From Halosegnis marinus (GTDB lineage: Archaea > Halobacteriota > Halobacteria > Halobacteriales > Haloarculaceae): DNA of 64,000 bases. The notes under the pieces were generated by a model. The model ran no database searches and was not told the origin of the DNA. It saw only the letters and a list, made by a program, of their open reading frames with translations. This document shows, piece after piece, positions 17,679 through 25,468 of this stretch (position 1 is its first letter; every line of letters starts with the position of its first letter). A program made the translations under genes and the position numbers. Location: positions 2,356,001 to 2,420,000 of the forward strand of contig NZ_CP119802.1 in the NCBI RefSeq assembly GCF_029338355.1, given 5' to 3'.

Positions 17679-18890
17679 TCAGAACGTGGGGAGGTTCTCC
17701 AGCTCCGCCTCGTCGAAGTCCATGTCGAAGGCGTCGCGGGCGATGACGCGCTTGTGGACCTCGTCGGCGCCGTCCACGATGCGGAACATCCGGACGGACT
17801 CCGAGAAGTCCGCGAGCGGGAGGTGCCGGGAGATGCCGGCGCCGCCGGTACACTGGATGGCGAGGTCGATGGCTTCCTGCGTGGTGTTCGCCGCGAACAC
17901 CTTGCTCATCGAGACGGGGATGCGCGCCTCCTCGCCGGCGGATATCTGCCGGGCGGCGTGGCGCACCATCGTCCGCACCGCGTGGAGCTCCGTCTCCATC
18001 TCGGCGATGTCGAACCGCTGGGACTGCTTCTCGGAGAGCTTGGAGTCGAACGCGTGGCGGTCGTCCATGTACGTCTTCGCGATGTCGAGCGCGCGCGTCG
18101 CCATCCCGGTGAAGCGCATACAGTGGGTGAGCCGCGCCGGGCCGAGCCGCTGTTGGGCGTGCTTGAACCCCTGGTTCAGTTCGCCGAGCAGGCGGTCCTC
18201 GGGGATCCGGCAGTCGTCGTAGCGGACCTCGGCGTGGCTGGAGTGGACGACGTCCGGGCCGAGGTGCGGGGTCGGCTCGACGACCTCGAAGCCGGGGTTG
18301 TCGGCCTCGACGAGGAACAGCGAGGTACCGTTGTACGGGTGGGCGTCCATGTCCGTCCGGGCCATGACGATGAGGAAGTCGGCCTCCGCGCCCTGCGTGG
18401 ACCACCACTTGTGGCCGTTGATGACCCACTCGTCGCCGTCCTTCTCGGCCGTGGTCTTCATCATCTTCGGGTCGGAGCCGGCGCCCTCGCGGGGCTCAGT
18501 CATCGAGAACGCGGAGACGCGCTCGCCCGCGACGAGGGGGTCGAGGAACTCCTCCTTCTGGGCCTCGGTGCCGACGAGTTCGATGGTGTGCATGTTCCCC
18601 TCGTCGGGCGCGTCCACGCGCATCGCCGAGGCGCCGAGCAGCGAGCGGCCGGCCTCCTCGAACAGCGGCAGCACGTCGGCGAACTCGTAGCCGCCCCCGC
18701 CGTGCTCCTCGCCGATCTGCGGGCAGTAGATGCCTCGCTCCCGGGCTTCCGCGCGCAGGTCCTCGATGACGTCGTGCGGCACCGGACCGTCCCCGAGGTA
18801 CTCCCGCTCAGTCGGGATGACGCGCTCGTCCATGAAGTCGCGGGCCTCCGCTGCGAGTTCCGTGGCGACCTCCGAGTCGTGGTACTCCAT
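17679..18890 (-). CDS. acyl-CoA dehydrogenase of the ACAD10/11 type
   Basis: A 403-residue flavoprotein with the acyl-CoA dehydrogenase fold. It carries FSMTEPREGAGSDP (FAD contact), INGHKWWSTQGA, RLGPARLTHCMRFTGMA and CTGGAGISRHLPLA near the end, then DGADEVHKRVIARDA. The GPxRxxHCMR block and the DGxDEVHR-like tail are features I associate with ACAD10/ACAD11 and bacterial LvaC rather than with fatty-acid dehydrogenases. It is divergent from an APH-type kinase that resembles the N-terminal half of ACAD11. The start at MEYHDSEVATE is preferred over an ATG 11 codons earlier. Confidence 0.9.
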   Translation of the reverse strand: MEYHDSEVATELAAEARDFMDERVIPTEREYLGDGPVPHDVIEDLRAEARERGIYCPQIGEEHGGGGYEFADVLPLFEEAGRSLLGASAMRVDAPDEGNMHTIELVGTEAQKEEFLDPLVAGERVSAFSMTEPREGAGSDPKMMKTTAEKDGDEWVINGHKWWSTQGAEADFLIVMARTDMDAHPYNGTSLFLVEADNPGFEVVEPTPHLGPDVVHSSHAEVRYDDCRIPEDRLLGELNQGFKHAQQRLGPARLTHCMRFTGMATRALDIAKTYMDDRHAFDSKLSEKQSQRFDIAEMETELHAVRTMVRHAARQISAGEEARIPVSMSKVFAANTTQEAIDLAIQCTGGAGISRHLPLADFSESVRMFRIVDGADEVHKRVIARDAFDMDFDEAELENLPTF

Positions 18891-18911
18891 ATCAGGTTCT
18901 TCGGGTACACC

Positions 18912-18924
18912 ATTGTAAAACAAT
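18912..18924. promoter_or_regulatory. dyad ATTGT-AAA-ACAAT between the ACAD and kinase genes
   Basis: A short perfect inverted repeat with 5-base arms, just upstream of the dehydrogenase start in the 126-base divergent promoter. A TAAATATTCC element (from 18960) lies between it and the kinase start. The dyad is a candidate operator for joint control of both genes. Confidence 0.35.
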
Positions 18925-19016
18925 CGCCCCGAACCTCCGAGCCGACCGACACGAACCCGTAAATATTCCTACCCCCAGCGGAAACTGACGCTAACAATGT
19001 TCAAACGCGAGGCACC

Positions 19017-20096
19017 ATGACCGGGGGGGACGACTACTTCGGTCGCATCGTGGACGAGGGGAAACTCGCCGCGTACCTCGAAGCCGAACTCGGCCCCGTG
19101 GACGTCTACGACGTCCGTCACCACAAGGAGGGCCACTCCAACGAGACGCTGTTCGTCACGTGGGGGGGCGACGAACTCGTCGTCCGCCGGCCCCCGCCGG
19201 GCGAGACGGCCGACACGGCCCACGATGTGCTCCGGGAGTTCCGCGTCGTGGACGCGCTCCAGGGGACGGAGGTGCGCGTTCCCGAGACCGTCCTCGCCTG
19301 CGACGACCACGACGTGCTCGGCGCGGACTTCTACGTGATGCGGAAGGTGGAGGGCGACGTGTTCCGCGAATCGGAGCCCGAGCGGTTCGCCAACCCCGAG
19401 GCGCGCCAGCAGGTCGGCTACGAACTCGTCGAGAACCTCGCGCGCATCCACGAGGTGGACTACGACGCCGTCGGGCTGGAGTACGGCGACTTCGGCTACC
19501 CGCCGGGGTTCACCGAGCGACAGGTGAAACGCTGGTCCGAGCAGATAATGTGGGGCTTCGAGGTCACCGCCGAGGAGCGCGAGGTCACCGAACTGTACGA
19601 CGTGATGGAGTGGCTCATGGACAACGTCCCGGAGGACCCGCCCGCGACGCTCGTCCACGGCGACTACAAGCTCGACAACGTGATGTACGGCCCCGGCGAC
19701 GACCCCGAGATCGTCGCCGTGATGGACTGGGAGATGGCGACGCTCGGCGACCCGCTGACGGACCTCGGGTGGATGCTCTCGTACTGGTGGGACCCGAAGG
19801 ACCCCGAGCCGCCCCGCTCGACCGACTCGCTGTCGAACACGTTCATGACCCGCGAGGGGTACCCGACCCGGCGCGATCTCGTGAACCGCTACGAGGAGCT
19901 GACGGGCTTCTCCTACGACAACGACCGCTTCTACCGCGCGCTGGCCGTGTACAAGCTGGCCGGCCTCGGCGAGATGTTCTTCCGCCGCTATCTGGAGGGG
20001 AACAGCGACGACGACATGTACCCGCGGATGCGCGAGGGCGTCCCCGCGCTCGCGGAGCGCGCGCTCCGCATCATCGACGGCGAGGAGCCGCTGTAG
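19017..20096 (+). CDS. APH-type kinase resembling the kinase half of ACAD11 / LvaA
   Basis: A 359-residue aminoglycoside-phosphotransferase-fold kinase. The nucleotide-loop region reads EGHSNETLFVTWGGDELVVRR, the catalytic loop LVHGDYKLDNVMY and the metal motif MDWEMATLGDPLTDL, followed by LSYWWDP. These match the ACAD10/11 kinase domain and bacterial LvaA, known to phosphorylate the 4-hydroxyl of 4-hydroxyacyl-CoA. The gene is divergent from an ACAD10/11-type dehydrogenase, supporting that role over antibiotic resistance. The start is the ATG after GCGAGGCACC; an earlier ATG at 18997 is out of frame. Confidence 0.87.
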   Translation: MTGGDDYFGRIVDEGKLAAYLEAELGPVDVYDVRHHKEGHSNETLFVTWGGDELVVRRPPPGETADTAHDVLREFRVVDALQGTEVRVPETVLACDDHDVLGADFYVMRKVEGDVFRESEPERFANPEARQQVGYELVENLARIHEVDYDAVGLEYGDFGYPPGFTERQVKRWSEQIMWGFEVTAEEREVTELYDVMEWLMDNVPEDPPATLVHGDYKLDNVMYGPGDDPEIVAVMDWEMATLGDPLTDLGWMLSYWWDPKDPEPPRSTDSLSNTFMTREGYPTRRDLVNRYEELTGFSYDNDRFYRALAVYKLAGLGEMFFRRYLEGNSDDDMYPRMREGVPALAERALRIIDGEEPL

Positions 20097-20156
20097 TTTC
20101 GCTTCGCTCGGGAGACTGCCACCGCCGCTTTTCCGTCCGCGCCGCGACGACACCCT

Positions 20157-20357
20157 ATGGGTAGCGACGGGCTCATCGAGTTGGACCAGTCCTGCTGGCG
20201 CACGCTCGCCAAGTACAACCTCGCGCTGGCGACGCTGTTCGGGGTGTTCGCGCTCGCGGCGCGCGTCACCGACGCCCCGACCCTGCTCGTCGCGGAGAAC
20301 GGCGCGCTCGCGCTGCTGTTCGGCGCCGTCCAGACGTACGCGTGGCTGTCGGCCTGA
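20157..20357 (+). CDS. small two-helix membrane protein
   Basis: A 66-residue protein. Two hydrophobic segments are visible, NLALATLFGVFALAARV (about 20-36) and NGALALLFGAVQTYAWL (about 48-64). The N-terminus MGSDGLIELDQSCWRT is cytosolic in character. I do not recognise the family. It sits between the kinase gene and an MDR dehydrogenase on the same strand, with gaps of 60 and 38 bases. Confidence 0.65.
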   Translation: MGSDGLIELDQSCWRTLAKYNLALATLFGVFALAARVTDAPTLLVAENGALALLFGAVQTYAWLSA

Positions 20358-20395
20358 CCGGTGGAGTCTTGACGACGGCTCGCGCCACGGTAGCT

Positions 20396-21400
20396 ATGCG
20401 CGCAGCCGCGTTCGCCGAACTGACCGGACCGGACGGCGTCGAACTCATCGAACAGGAGGCCCCGGAGGCGGGACCGGGCGAGGCCGTCGTCGAGGTGCGG
20501 GCCTGCTCCATCAACCGCCACGACCTCTGGATACTGCAGGGCCACTCCGCGATGATACGCGGCGAGGAACTCCCCTTCGTCTCGGGGCTCGACCCCGCCG
20601 GCCTCGTGCGCGAGGCAGGGGAAGGGGCGCCCGTCGAGGAGGGCGACCGGGTGCTGCTGTGTCCGAACCAGACGTGCGGGACGTGCGACCGCTGTCGCGA
20701 GGGGCCGGAGAACACCTGCGAGAGCTTTTCGCTGTATCACGGCGGGCTCGCGGAGCAGGCGCTCGTGGACGCCGACCGGCTGATTCCGGTGCCGGACGAC
20801 CTCTCGCTCGCCGCGGCCTCGGCGCTCCCGACGGCGTACCTCACGGCGTGGCACATGTTGAAGAAGGCCGACGTGACCGCGGGCGACCGAGTGTTCGTCC
20901 CCGGCGCGACCGGCGGGGTCGGCCTCGCCGGGTGTCAGCTGGCTGGCGTCCTCGGCGCGGAGAGCGTCGGCACCACCACCTCCGAGCGGAAGGCCGAGCG
21001 GCTGGCGGACTTCGCCGACGAGGTCGTGGTCGGCCGCGACGCCGGCGACATCGTCGCCGCGGCGGGCGAGGGGAGCGCCGACGCCGCGCTCAATCACCTG
21101 TCGGGCGAGTTCACGGACGTCTGTGGGCGGGTGCTCCGTACCGCGGGCACACAGGTCGTCTGCGGGCGCACGGCCGGCGAGACGCTCGATCAGCACTCCG
21201 CGCCCTTTTTCCTCTCCCACCAGGCCATCCTCGGGAGCACCATGGGCACCCAGCCGGAGCTCGAACGGCTCGTCGGGATGGCCGCCGAGGGACGGTTCGA
21301 CCCGCTCGTCGACCGCACCTATCCCCTCGACGAGACGGCGACGGCGTTCGCCGACATGGAGGAGCGCGACGCGTTCGGGAAGCTGGTCGTCACGCCCTGA
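20396..21400 (+). CDS. zinc-type alcohol dehydrogenase (MDR)
   Basis: A 334-residue MDR dehydrogenase. Unlike the one at 1287, it has the structural zinc cysteine cluster CPNQTCGTCDRCREGPENTC, so it is a zinc-containing member. The cofactor loop is VPGATGGVGLAGCQ. The start MRAAAFAELTGPDGVEL is the family's usual first strand. It lies in the same direction as the APH-type kinase and may supply or consume the hydroxyacyl substrate, although that is only positional inference. It could equally be a quinone or enoyl reductase. Confidence 0.87.
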   Translation: MRAAAFAELTGPDGVELIEQEAPEAGPGEAVVEVRACSINRHDLWILQGHSAMIRGEELPFVSGLDPAGLVREAGEGAPVEEGDRVLLCPNQTCGTCDRCREGPENTCESFSLYHGGLAEQALVDADRLIPVPDDLSLAAASALPTAYLTAWHMLKKADVTAGDRVFVPGATGGVGLAGCQLAGVLGAESVGTTTSERKAERLADFADEVVVGRDAGDIVAAAGEGSADAALNHLSGEFTDVCGRVLRTAGTQVVCGRTAGETLDQHSAPFFLSHQAILGSTMGTQPELERLVGMAAEGRFDPLVDRTYPLDETATAFADMEERDAFGKLVVTP

Positions 21401-21402
21401 GC

Positions 21403-21410
21403 CTATAAGC
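21403..21410 (+). promoter_or_regulatory. TATA-like element for the rhomboid gene
   Basis: CTATAAGC ends 23 bases before the ATG at 21433, which fits a leaderless haloarchaeal promoter overlapping the end of the preceding dehydrogenase gene. Confidence 0.5.
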
Positions 21411-21432
21411 GTCCGCCGTCCTACCGGCCGGT

Positions 21433-23055
21433 ATGGACCCCATCGCGGCGCTCTCGCGGGCCGTCCTCCTCGTCGGCGCGCTCGCGTCCGTCGCTACCCT
21501 GTTCGCGCTCGCCCGCCCCGGCGGCCGGTGGGGGGTTCGCCTCCGCCGCCGGTTCGTCCTCGGCGTTCCGTGGGGGACGCTCCTCACCGTCGCGCTCGTC
21601 GCCGCCGTCTACCTGTTCGTGCAGGGCGGCTGGTCGCAGTGGTACCGGCCCCTCGTCGTCCCGTTCCGGGCGTGGTCGTACTTCTACCCGCTGGGGATGC
21701 TCACCGCGGGGCTCGCCCACTCCGGGCCGGGCCACCTCATGGGGAACCTCTTCGGCACGCTCGTCTTCGGCACCCTCGCGGAGTACGCCTGGAGCCACTT
21801 CCCCACCCGTCGCGGCTCGGAGTCGTTCGTCTCGCTGCGGACGAACCCCTTCGCGCGGATACTCGCCGTCCCCGTCGCGGCGGCCCTCCTCTCGGTCACG
21901 ACCGGCCTGTTCGCGCTCGGGCCCGTCATCGGCTTCTCCGGGGTCGTGTTCGCGTTCGCCGGCTTCGCGCTCGTCCGCTACCCCGTGGCCGCCGTCGTCC
22001 TGCTCGCGGCCGGCGACCTCGTCGGCCTCCTCTACCGCTCGTGGCTCACCCCGGTGGTGTCGGCCTCGGGGTCGGTCGGCTACTCGACGCCGTGGTGGTC
22101 GGGCATCGCCATCCAGGGCCACGCAGTCGGCGTGTTCACCGGATTCGTCCTCGCGGTGCTGCTCTTCCGGGCCCGCGACGAACTCCCGTCCCCGGGGAAG
22201 GTGTGGCTCGGCGCGGTCGCGTACGCGGCCGCACAGGGGCTGTGGGCCGTCTACCTCTTCGAGGGCGGCGACAGCTACGTCCTCTACCGGGCGGCCGGCC
22301 TCGGCCTCGTCTTCCTGCTCGCGGCCGTCGTGACCGCCGCCGCAACGGCCTCCCGGCGCGACCTCGTGGCGGCCATCGACCTCTCGCGCCGGGAGGCGGC
22401 GGTCGGCCTGCTCGTCGCCGTGTTGCTCGCCCTCTCGCTCGCGGCCGTCCCGTACAACCTGCTCACGGTCGACGACGTCGCGCCCGAGGAGGGGAGCGTC
22501 GAGGTGCGCGACTACACCGTCTTCTACGCCGAGGGGGTGACGGACCAGTACGTCGCGGCGTACGACCTCCCCTTCTACGAGGCGTCGAACGTCACCACGA
22601 GCGGGCTGGTCGTGGCGAGCGACCGGCGACAGGTGTGGTGGACCGCGGCCTCGCGGGGGCAAATCGCCTTCGCGGGCCGGGGCGGGGTCCGTATCGGCGG
22701 CCTCGGCTGGCGCGACACCGTCGTCGCCGAGCGTGCCGGCTGGACCGTGGTCGGCAACCGCACCGTCTACACCGTCCACCTGCGCCACGACGGCGAGACG
22801 ACGTTCGCCTACGCCTCCGACCCGTCGCGCGCAGAGCCGACGGTCGCGGGGCGCAACGTCTCCTTCGTCGCCCGCGACACGGGCTTCTCCGTCCGCGTCA
22901 CCGACGGCGGCACGACGCTCGGGCGCGCGGCCGTCCCGACCAACAACTCCAGCGTCCGAGTCGGCGGCCTGACCCTGCGGCGCAACGGGACGCGGCTGTT
23001 CGCCGAGCGCAACGGGACGAGCGTCCGGGTCGGGACGCGGGAGCGGTACGACTAG
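21433..23055 (+). CDS. rhomboid-family intramembrane serine protease
   Basis: A 540-residue polytopic membrane protein. The rhomboid core shows GHLMGNLFGT (oxyanion His and Asn), IGFSGVVFAFAG with the catalytic Ser in GxSG, and GHAVGVFTGF with the catalytic His. After the rhomboid helices there are two more membrane segments. An extracytoplasmic C-terminal domain of about 200 residues follows (from DDVAPEEGSVEVRDY), with many Thr/Asn glycosylation-like sites and no further helix. It should cleave membrane proteins within the bilayer; the large C-terminal domain may select substrates. The 3' end overlaps the convergent methyltransferase remnant by 4 bases. Confidence 0.88.
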   Translation: MDPIAALSRAVLLVGALASVATLFALARPGGRWGVRLRRRFVLGVPWGTLLTVALVAAVYLFVQGGWSQWYRPLVVPFRAWSYFYPLGMLTAGLAHSGPGHLMGNLFGTLVFGTLAEYAWSHFPTRRGSESFVSLRTNPFARILAVPVAAALLSVTTGLFALGPVIGFSGVVFAFAGFALVRYPVAAVVLLAAGDLVGLLYRSWLTPVVSASGSVGYSTPWWSGIAIQGHAVGVFTGFVLAVLLFRARDELPSPGKVWLGAVAYAAAQGLWAVYLFEGGDSYVLYRAAGLGLVFLLAAVVTAAATASRRDLVAAIDLSRREAAVGLLVAVLLALSLAAVPYNLLTVDDVAPEEGSVEVRDYTVFYAEGVTDQYVAAYDLPFYEASNVTTSGLVVASDRRQVWWTAASRGQIAFAGRGGVRIGGLGWRDTVVAERAGWTVVGNRTVYTVHLRHDGETTFAYASDPSRAEPTVAGRNVSFVARDTGFSVRVTDGGTTLGRAAVPTNNSSVRVGGLTLRRNGTRLFAERNGTSVRVGTRERYD

Positions 23056-23673
23056 CCCCAGACGACGCGGAACACCTCGGCGTCGAGGGTGCGCGACGCG
23101 TCGGTGTGGTGGGCGAACTGCCGCGGGAGGTCGAACTCCGCGGCGAAGGCGTGGGTCACCTCGCCGCCGTTGTCGGCGGCGAACGACTCCACGAACTCGC
23201 GGCTCCCGGCGTTGTGGACGGAGTAGGAGACGCGCGCGAGGTCGGCGGCCGCGGCGAGGAAGTCGCGGTCCGCGTGTTCGTTGCCGTCCTGCGCGCCGAA
23301 GGGGGGATTCATCAGGACGGTCGCGCCGTCGAGACACAGCGGCGGCCGGGTCGCGTCGCCGCGGACCCAGTCGACCGACGCGCGCGCGGCCACCTTCCGC
23401 TCGTTCTCGCGGGCCGTTTCGAGGGGGGGCGGGGTCGAGTTCCACGCCGACGACGCGGCCGGGGCCGCGCAGCGCGGCGCCGAGCGTCAACATCCCGGTG
23501 CCGCTCCCGAGGTCGACGACCGTCCGGTTCTCGACGTCGCCGTTCAGGTCCGCGACGTGGACGATGTGGGCCGCGAGGTCGGGCGGCGTGTGGTACTGCT
23601 CCAGCGGCGCGCGCGGGCTCTCGAACCCCGCGACGACGCCGAGTTCCTGTGCGAGCCGCCGGCGCGTCGCCAT
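23052..23673 (-). pseudogene. METTL5-type N6-adenine methyltransferase, split by a frameshift in a C7 tract
   Basis: The N-terminal part begins MATRRRLAQELGVVAGFE at 23673 and contains the SAM-binding DLGSGTGML. The C-terminal part, in the next frame, has the catalytic NPPFG and ends FRVVWG at 23052. The two join at a run of seven C on the coding strand (23423-23429). With six C the product would read VELDPAPLETARENERKVAARAS, a normal methyltransferase. The full-length product would be about 206 residues. It may be a true mutation, a sequencing error in a homopolymer, or recoding. The family modifies rRNA or DNA adenine. Its start overlaps the stop of the upstream gene (ATGA). Confidence 0.85.
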
Positions 23674-24053
23674 TACTCGGCGCGCTCGACGGCGAGGGTG
23701 ACGCCCTCGCGGCGGGCGCGCTCGCGGGCGGCCGACAGCGCGGGCTCGACCTTCGACTCGTCGGCGACGGCCTCGACCGTGACCGAGACGCGCCCCGCGC
23801 CGAGCTGTGCCGCGGCGCGGACGTGGTCGCGCACGCGCTCCACCGTCTCCTGCGTGGCGAACGAGCAGTCCTCGTCGAACGCCACGGCGAGGGTCAGTTC
23901 CGCCGGCGTGCGGTCCTCGTCGGCCAGTTCGCGCCGCAGGTCGCGGAGGTACTCCGGCGCGGTGCTGTCGAGCGCCGACGCCGGCAGCGTCACCGGCTGT
24001 AACCCGGAGGGACGACACGACGCCACCGCCGACCCGAACGAACCCGTACTCAT
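23673..24053 (-). CDS. hypothetical protein upstream of the METTL5-like gene
   Basis: A 126-residue protein that I do not recognise. It starts MSTGSFGSAVASCRPSG and has an alpha/beta look: a helical RDLRRELADEDRTPAELTLA segment, then VAFDEDCSFATQETVERVRDH and GRVSVTVEAV. There are two cysteines and no clear metal site or membrane segment. It overlaps the methyltransferase start by 1 base and lies in an operon with it, so it may be a partner. A TATA-like TCTATTAG element on this strand lies about 28 bases upstream. Confidence 0.72.
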   Translation of the reverse strand: MSTGSFGSAVASCRPSGLQPVTLPASALDSTAPEYLRDLRRELADEDRTPAELTLAVAFDEDCSFATQETVERVRDHVRAAAQLGAGRVSVTVEAVADESKVEPALSAARERARREGVTLAVERAE

Positions 24054-24090
24054 ACGCCTGCATACTCCGTGGACATACTAATAGATTTGC

Positions 24091-24109
24091 GTATGCGCAG
24101 TACGCATAC
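24091..24109. promoter_or_regulatory. inverted repeat GTATGCG-N5-CGCATAC in divergent promoter
   Basis: Perfect 7-base arms separated by CAGTA lie in the 111-base interval between divergent genes at 24053 and 24165. The arms flank the probable promoter of the minus-strand operon. It is a candidate repressor site. Confidence 0.45.
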
Positions 24110-24136
24110 CGCGGCGAGGGTCGACCGACGGGAGGG

Positions 24137-24142
24137 TTAAGG
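24137..24142 (+). promoter_or_regulatory. TATA-like element for the zinc-ribbon gene
   Basis: TTAAGG starts 28 bases before the ATG at 24165, with no Shine-Dalgarno sequence between. Confidence 0.4.
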
Positions 24143-24164
24143 TCGGACGGGCGATAGCGCGGGT

Positions 24165-24389
24165 ATGGACTGTCCCCGCTGTGGCGCGCCGCTCGTGGCG
24201 TACTCGTTCCGCGAGAAGCGGGCGCTGGGCTGTGAGGACTGCGGCTACGTCGGCGTCGAGGTGGACCACCACGCGGAGCGGCGGCCCGAGGAGTCGTGGG
24301 CGGACGCGCTCGAACGGTTCGCGCGCGCTCGGGACGGGACGGCGACCGACGGGGAGGCCGAGCCGGCTATCGTCCCCGTCGAGGACTGA
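24165..24389 (+). CDS. small zinc-ribbon protein
   Basis: A 74-residue protein with MDCPRCGAPLVAY and GCEDCGYVGVE, giving a CPRCG...CEDCG four-cysteine zinc ribbon in the first 26 residues. It is followed by a helical acidic tail. Such one-ribbon proteins are common in haloarchaea and usually have no assigned function. It abuts the convergent actin-like gene (adjacent stops). Nucleic-acid binding is possible but not shown. Confidence 0.8.
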   Translation: MDCPRCGAPLVAYSFREKRALGCEDCGYVGVEVDHHAERRPEESWADALERFARARDGTATDGEAEPAIVPVED

Positions 24390-25403
24390 TCACTCGCCCT
24401 CGGCTCCGGCCTGCTGCTGCTGACGGCCCTCCTCCGAGCGGGCGGCCACGAGCGCGCCGCGCGCGACGGAGTAGAGCGGGTCGTCGACCTTGTTCACGCT
24501 GGAGATGCTGAACGGGATGGAGGCCTGCTCGAACCGCTCCTCGAACAGCGACTCGAAGCCGGCCGGCGAGGACGTGCCGCCGGTGACGACGACGGGGATG
24601 TCGAGGCCCTCCTCGACGTCCTCCTCGTTGACCTCGTCGCTGATCTTCTCGATGACGTAGTCGAGGAGGTTGTCGTAGTAGATGGACAGCGCGCCCTCGA
24701 CGCCGCCCGCGTCGGTGGTGAAGTCAAGCCGGAAGTCGTCCTCCTTGATGGACGTGACCTTGTCGACCGTCTGGCCCGTCGCCGTCGCGGTCTGCTCGTC
24801 GATCCAGTCGCCGCCGCGGGCGACGGAGAACGTCATGACGGGGACCGCGTAGTAGGACAGACAGACGTTCGTCATCCCCGCGCCGAAGGAGATGCCGAGG
24901 CCGGTGAAGTTGGAGTCGGCGAGTTCGGAGTAGATGACGGCCATCCCCTCGTTGATGGGCTCGGGGTCGAAGCCCATGTCGCCGAGGAACGACTCCAGCG
25001 TCTTCTGGTGGTACAGCGTCGAGAGGTCGGAGTCGATGGGGTCGGCGGGCGTCGAGTAGAAGACGCGCTCGCCCGGCTGTTCCGGCTCGCCGAGCACCTG
25101 TTCGATGATGAGCTTGATCATCGGGATGGCGCTCTTCTCCTCGGAGGAGAGGATACCCTGGCTCATGGGCCGGCGCGTCTCCTGATTGAAGATGTTCGCG
25201 AAGTTGAGCGCGTCGTCGCCGACGACGTACACGTCGTCGCCCTTCCGGATGTGGAGGACGTCCGACCGGGAGAGCATCTGCTCGGCCATGTCGGAGTAGT
25301 CTATCTCCACGAAGGAGTTCCGCTGCTGTACGAACACCGTCTCGCCGCCGTCCTGTCGCGCGGAGACGATGTTCATCGTGCCGATGTCGATGCCGCGTGC
25401 CAT
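24390..25403 (-). CDS. actin-family ATPase, salactin/volactin-like
   Basis: A 337-residue actin-fold protein that should bind ATP and polymerise. Phosphate loop 1 is GIDIGTMN (residues 4-11), phosphate loop 2 is [10 protein letters not shown] (170-179), and the adenosine motif is [12 protein letters not shown] (272-283). It is distinct from MreB in having no VGG/HTDMI-type hallmarks. Its start [17 protein letters not shown] and length fit the haloarchaeal actins called salactin and volactin, linked to filament dynamics and cell shape (from memory). A multi-spanning membrane protein gene lies 65 bases upstream on the same strand. Confidence 0.8.
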   Translation of the reverse strand: MARGIDIGTMNIVSARQDGGETVFVQQRNSFVEIDYSDMAEQMLSRSDVLHIRKGDDVYVVGDDALNFANIFNQETRRPMSQGILSSEEKSAIPMIKLIIEQVLGEPEQPGERVFYSTPADPIDSDLSTLYHQKTLESFLGDMGFDPEPINEGMAVIYSELADSNFTGLGISFGAGMTNVCLSYYAVPVMTFSVARGGDWIDEQTATATGQTVDKVTSIKEDDFRLDFTTDAGGVEGALSIYYDNLLDYVIEKISDEVNEEDVEEGLDIPVVVTGGTSSPAGFESLFEERFEQASIPFSISSVNKVDDPLYSVARGALVAARSEEGRQQQQAGAEGE

Positions 25404-25468
25404 ACCGGAGGGGGGCGCGGCGGGGACAATAAATCCACCCGCCGTCCGGCTCCCCCCGCCTATATAGC

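Noticed and set aside
19017-20096. Antibiotic-resistance aminoglycoside kinase
   Set aside because: The catalytic-loop context and the divergent ACAD10/11-type gene fit the ACAD11/LvaA kinase group better.
21123-24002. Plus-strand open frame of 959 codons overlapping the dehydrogenase and rhomboid genes
   Set aside because: Arg/Pro/Ala-rich, out of frame with the recognised MDR and rhomboid proteins; no domain can be read in it.
21421-24063. Very long minus-strand open frame of 880 codons across the rhomboid gene
   Set aside because: It is an antisense shadow created by G+C-rich codons; its composition is Arg/Gly-rich and only its first part (23430-23673) reads as the methyltransferase.
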